Of a stretch of DNA of 20,565 nucleotides, positions 1 to 6,138 are shown piece after piece. Location: positions 1 through 20,565 of IMG/VR virus record IMGVR_UViG_3300031669_000294; one strand, 5' to 3'. Within the stretch, counting starts at the first letter, position 1. Every line of letters starts with the position of its first letter. Origin of the DNA: a virus. Below the pieces are notes generated by a model. That model saw only the letters and a list, made by a program, of their open reading frames with translations, made no database searches and was not told the DNA's origin. Position numbers and translations under genes: made by a program.

Positions 1-9
1 CTCATAATA

Positions 10-861
10 TTAATAATATTTATCTGGATTAATATCTCCAAATTTAAAAAGACTCTTCAACATATTTAACTTAGAAGCTCCTAAGATATCCGTAGCTTGT
101 GTATAATAACTATCTAAATTCTTTGTTAATCCAGCATCAAGACCAGAAGTTATTTTATCAAAACTAAATTCTCCTGTATCGGTAATTGGTAAAAGATCCA
201 CAACGGCATCAATTTGATCAACAATTTCTTGTATCTGATCAATATACTTTAAAGCATCAGCGGAACTAGTTATACAGTTAACACTAAAATCAAGCGATTC
301 CAATAAAGGAGTCAAAGCATATCTATCAAATTCTGCTTTAACATTTGAAAGCCCTTGACATACTCCTCTTTCAGCTACTTGAAGAAAATGTTTAGCATTA
401 TCTCCAATATCTTGAGCTAAATTTCTTACTTTTCTATTTACTTCGGCAGCGGCAGTATTAATACAATCATTTATATATCCCTCAATAAATGGAACTTGAT
501 CCTCATCACATCCAAGATTACTAGTAGTCAAGTTATCTTTAACATCTAATTCCATTACAATCGGATCAGTTAAATCATCCAGATCGAAACTAAATGCTTC
601 ATCTACCCATGCGGCTGATTTTGCATATAACTCATCTCCATATCTCTCAAAAGCTGTCACATCATCTAATAACCCTCTTATTGCTGAATCCTCACATGCC
701 TTGACTCCATATGAAAAGCTGGAGCTTGAGGAAGAGCTTGTACTAGAACTTGACTCACTAGATGAAGAAGAAGAACTTGACGAAGAAGAAGATTCCGATG
801 ACGAAGAAATAGAACTTGAAGCATATGATGTAAATGGTGGATATGGTAAAAATGGTGACAT
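10..861 (-). CDS. Ser-rich phage structural protein, 283 aa
   Basis: No family recognised. The frame stays open upstream, but the start at 861 is chosen because AGGAG lies just before it, overlapping the stop of the upstream gene. Residues 1-14 are Pro/aromatic-rich (PFLPYPPF). Residues 15-48 are almost pure serine with two Glu and one Thr, which looks like a flexible low-complexity linker. Residues 50-283 look folded, with mixed helices and many acidic residues (for example FDLDDLTDP and QIQEIVDQIDAVVDLL). It is the last visible gene of the late baseplate operon, after the hub, the spike and the Pro-rich protein, so a virion or baseplate-tip role is inferred. The serine tract could be a display linker or a glycosylation target, but that is speculation. 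The gene ends just inside the window edge and appears complete. Confidence 0.75.
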   Translation of the reverse strand: MSPFLPYPPFTSYASSSISSSSESSSSSSSSSSSSESSSSTSSSSSSSFSYGVKACEDSAIRGLLDDVTAFERYGDELYAKSAAWVDEAFSFDLDDLTDPIVMELDVKDNLTTSNLGCDEDQVPFIEGYINDCINTAAAEVNRKVRNLAQDIGDNAKHFLQVAERGVCQGLSNVKAEFDRYALTPLLESLDFSVNCITSSADALKYIDQIQEIVDQIDAVVDLLPITDTGEFSFDKITSGLDAGLTKNLDSYYTQATDILGASKLNMLKSLFKFGDINPDKYY

Positions 862-871
862 TTTAAATCTC

Positions 872-1744
872 CTATGGTATTGGTATTTCTGGTGGTCTAA
901 TATATACTGGTATACAATAAACAGGCACAGGAAATTGTAACCCAAAATGATCTCTTACCCATTGATCTATTGTTGCCATAGTAAGATTAGACATACCTGA
1001 ATACATATTTTTAAGTCCTTGTGTAAAATCATAACTAGGTATATTGGTTCTTGGCATCAATGGTACTGGCATTGATAACTGGAAACCAAAACCTGGAATC
1101 GTTATCCTAGTCAAATCATATAGTGTTGGATTTGGTGGTAGTAAACTATATATTTGATCCAAAGTCGGATATGTCGGAGGTGGCCCCATTCCCCCTATAT
1201 CAGCAATACTAGCAATCCAATTTACCAAATTCTGAATAACTTGTGTAACAGATTGATAATTACTATTTATAGCTGTTTGAACAGTAGCTACAGCATCCCA
1301 TGTTGGAACATTCATCATTGGATAAGTAGGAGTAGGCATTAACGGTATTAAACTTTTATAATACTGTATATCATCCCTTAATTTTTGTGCCGCTACTTCT
1401 ACCATTTCATCAAACTTACCTTCAACAATACTAATTAAATTATATCCAGGAAATCCAGGAATATCAGGCAAAATACTACTTGGATCAATTCCTAAATAAT
1501 CAGTAGCAACTTTTGTAAATGAAGCAAGAACTCCAGTCAATTGCCCATTAACAAACTCCGAAATGGTTTGCTCCAATTGCATATCAGGAGCGTTAGTATC
1601 AGGCCAAACTGGATCTGAAAGAGTAAATTGCGGTGGCAAAATTACTGTTCCAGGTATTTCATAAAACGGATCAAATAACTCATGCATATCAGCATATGTA
1701 GGAAAACCAGTTGGAGAACATATTGTTTCTGTTATATCTGTCAT
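872..1744 (-). CDS. Pro-rich baseplate-associated protein, 290 aa
   Basis: No named family recognised. The protein is unusually rich in Pro, Tyr and Met, with repeated short patterns such as TPTYPMMNVPTW and GPPPTYPTLDQIY, and it ends in a Pro/Ile tail (PPEIPIP). A helical middle section carries hydrophobic heptads (residues about 55-115 and 150-180). There is no signal peptide or convincing membrane segment. Its ATG overlaps the stop of the gp5-like spike gene as ATGA, so the two are translationally coupled, which points to a structural partner of the spike or hub. The following gene's ribosome binding site overlaps this gene's TAG stop. A role in the baseplate or as a tail-tip accessory protein is inferred from position only. 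Confidence 0.75.
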   Translation of the reverse strand: MTDITETICSPTGFPTYADMHELFDPFYEIPGTVILPPQFTLSDPVWPDTNAPDMQLEQTISEFVNGQLTGVLASFTKVATDYLGIDPSSILPDIPGFPGYNLISIVEGKFDEMVEVAAQKLRDDIQYYKSLIPLMPTPTYPMMNVPTWDAVATVQTAINSNYQSVTQVIQNLVNWIASIADIGGMGPPPTYPTLDQIYSLLPPNPTLYDLTRITIPGFGFQLSMPVPLMPRTNIPSYDFTQGLKNMYSGMSNLTMATIDQWVRDHFGLQFPVPVYCIPVYIRPPEIPIP

Positions 1745-2793
1745 GGATTAATACTCACAAAACCTACAAGAGTTATATACGGTGAAGTTATAGTAACTTC
1801 CACACTACTATTTATTAAAATCGGTTGAATAGCATTTAAATTTACACGCTTAGTTACATCAAAATCTAAATTCCCACCAATAACTTGTTGAACATCTCCA
1901 CGTAAATCTGATTGTTGATCCCCTTCTACTCTTCTAAACTCATCTCCGTTAATTTCAGTTGATTTATTTCCTTTAACTTTTACTCTTTCATCAGCATCAA
2001 CCGTTTCATTATTAGCTCCCTTAATATGAGAATTTCTATTACCTATAACAATTTCATATTTATCTGATTGATTACGAATAACTAGTACTCCATCATTATC
2101 ACATTCAATATATGTATTACTTGGATGATATATATGAAATCTTTTAGATCCTGGAGTTGAATCAAGTTCTACTGTCAATCCTCCATGAGTAGTAAAGACA
2201 AAGTTTTCTGGATATTTAGCATTATATGCTGGTTCGGGTTCACTCCAATTCCCTCCGTATGCTGTCGGTACTACTTTATCTCTATAACTCTTCTTAGTAT
2301 TAACTAAAGTCTGACCACTTTCTCCTCTAGCTAACCTATGTACATCTGGTTCACCTACTCTAGTAGGATATTTTCCATCAGGATCTCTAAACCCATCATT
2401 CTTAGAAACAGTTTCCTCTTTATTTACTAATGTCTTCTTTAGTGATTTCTTGTTTTCAGGAATTCCAGGCATAGAAGCAAAATATCTAGGCTGTAATAAA
2501 TTTCCATTCTCAAAGAAAATCATCACATGAGATCCCTGCAATGGAACCCCCCACATTCCAAAACCACTTATAGACCCTTCTATGATAGGCAAACAAGGTT
2601 CAGCCCAAGGTAACTCATCTGTAGGAATTCCTTCTGTATCCGTTTTATTTTTCTTCTCTGTATGAAGACCAAATATACGAATCCTAACACGTCCAGCTTT
2701 TTTTGGATCATTATTATCTTCTACCACTCCTCTATAAAACCCAAAAAGTTTATTTGACTCTGGCATTAAATCACTAAGAGAATTTTTTTGCAT
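1741..2793 (-). CDS. gp5-like baseplate spike: OB fold plus beta-helix, no lysozyme domain
   Basis: Likely the central tail spike that sits under the hub and punctures the cell envelope. Residues about 16-115 read as the gp5/VgrG-type OB domain: a start like FYRGVVEDNNDPKKAGRVRI, then LPWAEPCLP and the GFGMWGVPLQGSHVMIFFENGN stretch typical of this fold (GS-V-IFFENG core). Residues about 230-350 contain short alternating V-x-V-x-G-N repeats (IVIGNRN, VKVKGNKST, VEGDQQ, VIGGNLDFDV), as expected for a triple-stranded beta-helix needle. Unlike T4 gp5 there is no lysozyme domain between the two parts: residues 116-200 are a charged linker. It starts 4 bases after the gp27-like hub gene, with AAGGA upstream, and overlaps the next gene by ATGA. 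The hub-spike pairing supports the call. Confidence 0.87.
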   Translation of the reverse strand: MQKNSLSDLMPESNKLFGFYRGVVEDNNDPKKAGRVRIRIFGLHTEKKNKTDTEGIPTDELPWAEPCLPIIEGSISGFGMWGVPLQGSHVMIFFENGNLLQPRYFASMPGIPENKKSLKKTLVNKEETVSKNDGFRDPDGKYPTRVGEPDVHRLARGESGQTLVNTKKSYRDKVVPTAYGGNWSEPEPAYNAKYPENFVFTTHGGLTVELDSTPGSKRFHIYHPSNTYIECDNDGVLVIRNQSDKYEIVIGNRNSHIKGANNETVDADERVKVKGNKSTEINGDEFRRVEGDQQSDLRGDVQQVIGGNLDFDVTKRVNLNAIQPILINSSVEVTITSPYITLVGFVSINP

Positions 2794-2796
2794 TTA

Positions 2797-4101
2797 TTAT
2801 TTCCTTATAATTATATTCGATACAGCTTTCTCTGTATACAGGTTTGTAATTTTAGAATCATAAAGTATTCTACTATTAATATTATGATATGCATTTTTTA
2901 TACATACTAGTCTTTGCTTATAGGGATAATGACCTCCTCCCATAAAATTATGAGTAACTGATTTTATCATATACTTTCCCTTTAAAGCGTCATTTAATTT
3001 TTTATCGGCTCCTTCCAGTCCTGGCCATTCAATCTCTATATGCTGTCCTGCAAATCTACTCTCATCTCCTTCTACAATAATATTCAAAATAAATTGTAAG
3101 TTATAGCGTTTAGTCCAATCATTAAAAGCGATATTGGATAATGAGTCAATATCACTTTCTCCTACAAAAGTATTTGAAGATCCAAGATCATCCATTTGAC
3201 CGTATAAAGTTTTTCTACCTAACATTACATTTCTATCAGAAGCATCTGAATATCTATATCCTACTTGCAAAAGCTTTTTTGTATTGAAGTCAAACCCTCT
3301 CCAATATCCCCCTCTTAATACTTGATTACTAGTCCTATCTATACCACTAAACCACCATTCAAGTATTTTATTTTTATCAGACACGACATCACTCTGAAAC
3401 CTATAAGGTTTTTTATCTAAGGTTTTATCAAAATCAGACAATAAATAATTCAAAGATACCGCATTAGTAGTTAATTGATTTGCAGTATTATTAAATATTA
3501 AATAGCCGCTAGATCCACTCTGTTTTCCCTTTGCTCTTCTAGCTAACCAATTTAAAGCATTTCTAGGAGTCCAATAAGGAATAATAAAATCTGTTGAATT
3601 GCTTGATTCCTCTATTTTTAAATTAAATCCACCTAACTTAACTAAAGTCATGTTATTAAGAATGTCTTTCATTATTTGAGAATACTTCTGATCACTCCAA
3701 CTTTTACTGTATCTTTTCAAAGAAGTAGGAATGTAAAAAGGATCTATTAACTCCAACTCAAATAAATTCTCACTTGTTTCTCTAATCCCTGGCCCTACTT
3801 GGCTTATCTTAGTAACTTTGTATATATCAAAAACGATATTTCTATCCGATTCACCTTGACCATAAATAAAAGCTATTCTCTCATGTCCAGTAAATGGGCC
3901 AGCTTCCATAAAATTATATCTATCGTTAAAAATTAATTTTCCTGCTATAGAAAATTTAAATATATCTTCTATAAAAAATATTCTATAAATGTCTTCATTA
4001 GCAATTATAGCATTTCCAGATTCAGATATAATCATAACTGTTATAACAGCTTTTTTAAGCTCTACCTGACCTTTCTTTTGATAATCAGTTTTTCCTGCCA
4101 T
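2797..4101 (-). CDS. gp27-like baseplate hub protein, 434 aa
   Basis: Predicted hub subunit forming the ring that joins the tail tube to the spike. Family features seen: an N-terminal beta-rich domain with EDIFKFSIAGKLIF and the ELELIDPFYIPTSL stretch, then SWSDQKYSQIMKDIL (about 134-148) and IIPYWTPRNALNWLARRA (173-190). This last pattern recurs in gp27/gpD-type hub proteins, where one fold duplicates into a pseudo-sixfold ring. A final beta domain carries GKYMIKSVTHNFMGGGHY (about residues 375-395). The length is close to T4 gp27 (391 aa). The start codon overlaps the stop of the LysM gene by one base (TAATG). The order LysM wedge, hub, spike is what is expected of a contractile-tail baseplate module. 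Confidence 0.87.
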   Translation of the reverse strand: MAGKTDYQKKGQVELKKAVITVMIISESGNAIIANEDIYRIFFIEDIFKFSIAGKLIFNDRYNFMEAGPFTGHERIAFIYGQGESDRNIVFDIYKVTKISQVGPGIRETSENLFELELIDPFYIPTSLKRYSKSWSDQKYSQIMKDILNNMTLVKLGGFNLKIEESSNSTDFIIPYWTPRNALNWLARRAKGKQSGSSGYLIFNNTANQLTTNAVSLNYLLSDFDKTLDKKPYRFQSDVVSDKNKILEWWFSGIDRTSNQVLRGGYWRGFDFNTKKLLQVGYRYSDASDRNVMLGRKTLYGQMDDLGSSNTFVGESDIDSLSNIAFNDWTKRYNLQFILNIIVEGDESRFAGQHIEIEWPGLEGADKKLNDALKGKYMIKSVTHNFMGGGHYPYKQRLVCIKNAYHNINSRILYDSKITNLYTEKAVSNIIIRK

Positions 4102-4493
4102 TATGTTTTCTGCTCCGCTATACGCTCAAGATCTTTGACTAGTGTATAAAGAAAATCTGCTTTCAAAACTTTAATTATTTGACCATCCTCTAAATCTTCA
4201 AATGGATTTAAAGTATTATTCAAAATAGGAAGTATCCACCATACATAGGGATTCTCATATAAATTCCAAGAAATATTTTCCCAATATTCTCCGTTACTTA
4301 CTTTGTAAGTATTATACATAGCAGTTTCAGTAAACACGGCATCATTCAAGATATAGCTTCTAAAGATATTCATGAATTTGGTTTCTCTATCCTCATCCAA
4401 TAAAATATTAAACAATCTCATTAAGCTATAATTGTTTATTTGTTGACCTGTTAACTCAAAAAAATTCTCATCTGTGTATTCTGTTACGCTCAT
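4101..4493 (-). CDS. gp53-like baseplate wedge protein with LysM-like domain, 130 aa
   Basis: The C-terminal half (about 61-110) is a LysM-like module: TYKVSNGEYWENISWNLYENP, then WWILPILNNTLNPFEDLEDGQIIKV (pattern Y-V-G-W-I-Y-N-P ... W-I-N-NPF ... G-I-V). T4 gp53 and related baseplate proteins have the same kind of LysM domain with W/P/NPF signatures, so it most likely helps hold wedges to the hub rather than binding cell wall. Residues 1-60 are helical and acidic. It is shorter than T4 gp53 (196 aa). AAGGAGG lies 5 bases before the ATG and overlaps the stop of the small zinc-ribbon gene upstream. A simple LysM tail-assembly protein (as in P2/Mu-like phages) is the alternative reading. Confidence 0.8.
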   Translation of the reverse strand: MSVTEYTDENFFELTGQQINNYSLMRLFNILLDEDRETKFMNIFRSYILNDAVFTETAMYNTYKVSNGEYWENISWNLYENPYVWWILPILNNTLNPFEDLEDGQIIKVLKADFLYTLVKDLERIAEQKT

Positions 4494-4502
4494 AACTCCT
4501 CC

Positions 4503-4664
4503 TTAAACTGGCTCTGTATCATAAGAACCACATTTAGGACATTTTACTTCAAAAGTTTTAGAACCAATCTTTTTCTTGAATCTTTTTCCACATTCAATAC
4601 ATTGCATTTGAGTTTTATCACTATTTTTTGCTTCTCCCAAATATTTCTCTACTGTATTCTTCAT
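4503..4664 (-). CDS. Small zinc-ribbon protein, 53 aa
   Basis: A short ORF read directly from the sequence. It has two CxxC knuckles, MQCIECGKRF (Cys22, Cys25) and VKCPKCGSYD (Cys42, Cys45), separated by a basic loop (KKKIGSK). This is the classic layout of a single treble-clef or zinc-ribbon domain. The N-terminal 18 residues form a charged helix. The ATG overlaps the stop of the 123-aa gene upstream as TAATG. It sits in the late operon just ahead of the baseplate genes. Possible roles are nucleic-acid binding, binding RNA polymerase, or a small structural factor; none can be chosen from sequence. It is one of about nine CxxC-pair proteins in the window. Confidence 0.8.
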   Translation of the reverse strand: MKNTVEKYLGEAKNSDKTQMQCIECGKRFKKKIGSKTFEVKCPKCGSYDTEPV

Positions 4665-5035
4665 TAGATCTCCTCTATACTGGTTTTAATCCCCTCATCC
4701 ATCTCTGGAGTAAGAATTCCCTCCGCTTCCAATACTTCCCTTGCAAACTGTAAATTATGCTGTCTGGTACGCCTTGAGATGTCTGGTTTGCTACCATACC
4801 TGATAGCTTGATGATAATTACCCTGTCCTGTAAAATAAGTCATTACACCGTCTTCTGACTCCTTCATTTGAATTCCCTTTACATCATCTCTTATCAACAT
4901 CTTTTCCATCTTCTTCTTATTCTTGCCTTGCTCTTTATCAGATTTATCAAGAGACTTTGCATAAACTTTATCAATTGTTTCTACTTCTTTATAAGTCGGT
5001 TTCTTCTGTAAATACTTATCCATTTTATCACTCAT
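4664..5035 (-). CDS. Unknown charged protein, first gene of the late operon, 123 aa
   Basis: No family recognised. The first half is strongly charged and lysine-rich (SLDKSDKEQGKNKKKMEKML), probably helical or disordered. The second half has GVMTYFTGQGNYHQAIRYGSKPD followed by RRTRQHNLQFAREVLEAEGILT, ending in acidic residues. The first Met is chosen over Met5 because GGGAGG lies about 9 bases ahead of it. It is the first gene after the terminator at 5165-5213 and the TATAAATA late promoter at 5095-5102, so it should be expressed late with the baseplate genes. It could be an assembly chaperone, a scaffold or an internal protein; that is inference from position. Confidence 0.78.
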   Translation of the reverse strand: MSDKMDKYLQKKPTYKEVETIDKVYAKSLDKSDKEQGKNKKKMEKMLIRDDVKGIQMKESEDGVMTYFTGQGNYHQAIRYGSKPDISRRTRQHNLQFAREVLEAEGILTPEMDEGIKTSIEEI

Positions 5036-5164
5036 TTTTGACCCCTCCCAAAATATATAATTCTCCCTAAAAAGGATATAATCCTACTATCTATTATTTA
5101 TATTTTTTTAAAGGGGATTTTCGAAATAAAGGTAAGATATCTTATATAATATACTGAAAAAGGG
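5036..5164 (-). promoter_or_regulatory. Late-operon leader region
   Basis: Noncoding stretch between the terminator and the first late gene. It is very AT-rich and holds the TATAAATA octamer listed separately, plus GGGAGG just ahead of the 123-aa gene. A short repeat pair, GGATTATATCC (positions 5074-5084 on this strand), could form a small hairpin in the leader. Nothing else is recognised. Confidence 0.6.
5095..5102 (-). promoter_or_regulatory. T4-type late promoter octamer TATAAATA
   Basis: An exact match to the T4 late promoter core on the minus strand, about 60 bases before the first late gene and 60 bases past the terminator. No -35 hexamer is needed for this promoter class, where the phage late sigma (gp55) and the sliding clamp act. 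The sequence is followed by ATA, giving the 11-mer TATAAATAATA that also occurs at 6140-6150. AT-rich DNA produces such octamers by chance, but this position, between a terminator and a structural operon, is exactly where a late promoter belongs. Confidence 0.72.
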
Positions 5165-5213
5165 AAAAAAAAGAGCGGTAGAGAAACCACGACACGAAAT
5201 TTCTCTACCGCTC
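5165..5213 (-). terminator. Strong Rho-independent terminator
   Basis: A perfect 14-bp stem (GAGCGGTAGAGAAA at 5173-5186 with its complement at 5200-5213) and a 13-base loop. On the minus strand it is followed by eight T residues (5165-5172). It ends the early-type transcript carrying the 100-aa and 48-aa genes and the multi-hairpin RNA, and insulates it from the late operon. Confidence 0.93.
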
Positions 5214-5448
5214 AGAAGAAGTGGATGTGTGCCACCCAAAAAACAAACATCCACCAAACATCACTCAACTCATCTCATGTTGAGCTTACTACTCACCTAG
5301 TCATTGGGGGATTTGACTAGGAGGGTGAACCTCCCTTCCCCAAGGAAGGTTCAAATGACCTAGCAGAAAATCCATTTTTGATGGTTACTAGGTCGGGCAA
5401 ACGGTATACTTCGATTTAAATGAGATACATGCCCATATCACGTACCGT
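5214..5448 (-). ncRNA. Multi-hairpin structured RNA, unknown class
   Basis: No protein gene fits here. The stretch is a string of six perfect or near-perfect hairpins ahead of the terminator. Arms: 5221-5228/5247-5254 (8 bp), 5264-5269/5279-5284 (6 bp), 5296-5303/5314-5321 (8 bp), 5326-5337/5342-5353 (12 bp with one G-U, four-base loop), 5357-5363/5388-5394 (7 bp, with an inner CCAT/ATGG), and 5401-5406/5443-5448 (6 bp). The loops of the third and fourth hairpins are complementary over six bases (TTGGGG with CCCCAA), allowing a kissing interaction. The region is clearly more GC-rich than its surroundings. It may be a stable 3'-UTR, a processed small RNA or a sponge/decoy. No tRNA or known riboswitch pattern was seen. 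Confidence 0.68.
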
Positions 5449-5594
5449 TAATCTTTAGTGGTAAAAATATCTTGTTGTACACCACTAGAGAAAAGATCTT
5501 GTTGCTGTCCAGTATCAAAAATTTCATCTGGAGGAACATTTGTCAATTCATCTGGATCAATAACAAATTCATCAATATCAAAAAAATCATCCAT
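5448..5594 (-). CDS. Acidic small protein, 48 aa
   Basis: A short ORF read directly from sequence, with AAGGAG 8 bases before the ATG and a UAA stop. It begins MDDFFDIDEFVIDPDEL and ends QQDIFTTKD. It is very acidic with interspersed Phe and two QQD(L/I)F motifs near the C-terminus (GQQQDLF and GVQQDIF), which look like a short repeated peptide. No family recognised. Small acidic early phage proteins are often host-factor inhibitors or DNA mimics, but that is only a suggestion. It has its own candidate promoter (5639-5667). Its first eight codons closely match the 9-codon leader ORF at 6007-6036. Confidence 0.72.
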   Translation of the reverse strand: MDDFFDIDEFVIDPDELTNVPPDEIFDTGQQQDLFSSGVQQDIFTTKD

Positions 5595-5638
5595 GATAAA
5601 ACTCCTTATTTTAAATTAAAATCCGATCTCTCATTATA

Positions 5639-5667
5639 TATTTATCATAATGATATCAGAATGTCAA
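5639..5667 (-). promoter_or_regulatory. Candidate promoter P2 for the 48-aa gene
   Basis: The -35 TTGACA (5662-5667) is perfect and lies in the 15-base block AAATAATGCTTGACA, shared with promoter P1 except for one base. At 17-bp spacing the -10 is TAAATA (5639-5644), only a partial match. A perfect TATAAT exists at 5633-5638 but at 23-bp spacing. The dyad ATCAT-T-ATGAT lies in the spacer. A promoter is supported mainly by the conserved -35 block. Confidence 0.5.
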
Positions 5668-5677
5668 GCATTATTTT

Positions 5678-5980
5678 TCATAAATATTGTTTTTTTACTT
5701 TACGATTCTTCCATGATTTGCGAGTACGAACATCACCTCTTTGATAATCATTATATGGATTAGGAAGATTTAAAGGACTTCTTTTCAATCTGCCGTAACC
5801 CTCACTAGCAAACCATTGACGTTTTTCATTTGAACTTTTCGGTCTTTTACACCAGCAATAAAAATTACCTCTTTTATATCCTATTGCAGGAACAGGATCA
5901 ATACGAAAACGATAGAATATAAATTTTCCTGAAAACCTTGTATGCCATACTCTTTCAAAAAGTTTTTCTCCGTAATTCAT
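5678..5980 (-). CDS. Basic Trp/Tyr/Arg-rich protein of unknown function, 100 aa
   Basis: No family recognised. It is strongly basic and aromatic: FYRFRIDPVPAIGYKRGNF, CWCKRPKSSNEKRQW, then GRLKRSPLNLPNPYNDYQRG and a Lys/Arg tail (TRKSWKNRKVKKQ). A nucleic-acid-binding role is plausible, but no fold is visible; a CWC pair is present without a second CxxC. The ATG follows AGGAGG, but that site is buried in a 16-bp hairpin (5981-6020), so translation is probably controlled. It is the first full gene behind promoter P1 and likely early. The gene ends just before the -35 block of promoter P2. Confidence 0.75.
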   Translation of the reverse strand: MNYGEKLFERVWHTRFSGKFIFYRFRIDPVPAIGYKRGNFYCWCKRPKSSNEKRQWFASEGYGRLKRSPLNLPNPYNDYQRGDVRTRKSWKNRKVKKQYL

Positions 5981-6020
5981 TTGATAACCTCCTAAGTTTA
6001 ATTAACTTAGTGGTTATCAA
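5981..6020 (-). promoter_or_regulatory. RBS-sequestering hairpin of the 100-aa gene
   Basis: On the minus strand, arms TTGATAACC (6012-6020) and GGTTATCAA (5981-5989) give 9 bp. After a small internal mismatch, CTAAGTT (6004-6010) pairs with AACTTAG (5992-5998) for 7 bp around a five-base loop. The AGGAGG ribosome binding site lies inside the right arm and the ATG is the first base outside the stem. The leader ORF stop codon lies in the left arm, so a translating ribosome would melt the structure. Confidence 0.85.
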
Positions 6021-6036
6021 TATCAAAATCATGCAT
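6007..6036 (-). CDS. Leader ORF, 9 aa (MHDFDIDNH), overlapping the hairpin
   Basis: A tiny ORF with an excellent ribosome binding site (AAAGGAG, 7 bases before the ATG) directly behind promoter P1. Its stop codon lies inside the left arm of the hairpin that hides the next gene's ribosome binding site. This is the arrangement of translational attenuation or coupling leaders. Its codons match the start of the 48-aa gene almost base for base: ATG-CATGATTTT-GATATTGAT against ATG-GATGATTTT-TTT-GATATTGAT. It is therefore probably a truncated duplicate of that gene's 5' end, now usable as a regulatory leader. The peptide itself may have no function. Confidence 0.6.
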   Translation of the reverse strand: MHDFDIDNH

Positions 6037-6102
6037 TTTAATCTCCTTTAATCTATGGGGTTGCTTTGCATCCCAAAGGTCGAATATCGTCTTTTTTAAT
6101 TA
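6037..6102 (-). promoter_or_regulatory. 5' leader of the P1 transcript
   Basis: About 65 bases from the predicted start of P1 to the leader ORF. It contains a small hairpin, CTTTG/CAAAG (6064-6068/6074-6078), whose loop CCC could pair with GGGG at 6057-6060. This could form a small pseudoknot, but it fits no riboswitch class I know. Nothing else was seen. Confidence 0.35.
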
Positions 6103-6109
6103 TAATACC

Positions 6110-6138
6110 ATCATATCACAACTATATACAGTTGTCAA
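6110..6138 (-). promoter_or_regulatory. sigma70-type promoter P1 with operator-like dyad
   Basis: On the minus strand, -35 TTGACA (6133-6138, perfect), 17-bp spacer, -10 TATGAT (6110-6115, five of six). The spacer holds an inverted repeat, ACAACT-GTATAT-AGTTGT (6117-6134), which starts inside the -35 and would suit a dimeric repressor. It reads into the leader ORF and the 100-aa gene. It lies at the stop codon of the glycosyltransferase gene. Confidence 0.85.

Noticed and set aside
701-940. Plus-strand acidic ORF of 79 codons
   Set aside because: It is the antisense of the polyserine tract (Ser codons read backwards give Glu/Leu/Asp), with no RBS and opposite to all genes.
5326-5353. tRNA T-arm (GGTTCACCC)
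   Set aside because: The stretch belongs to a 12-bp hairpin; the T-loop A58 and acceptor/anticodon arms are absent.
5472-5744. Plus-strand ORF of 90 codons
   Set aside because: It runs antisense through the 48-aa gene, promoter P2 and the end of the 100-aa gene, has no RBS, and is of low-complexity AT-rich composition.
6057-6078. PreQ1-like riboswitch in the P1 leader
   Set aside because: The small stem and possible GGGG/CCC pairing do not have the A-rich tail and loop spacing of that class.
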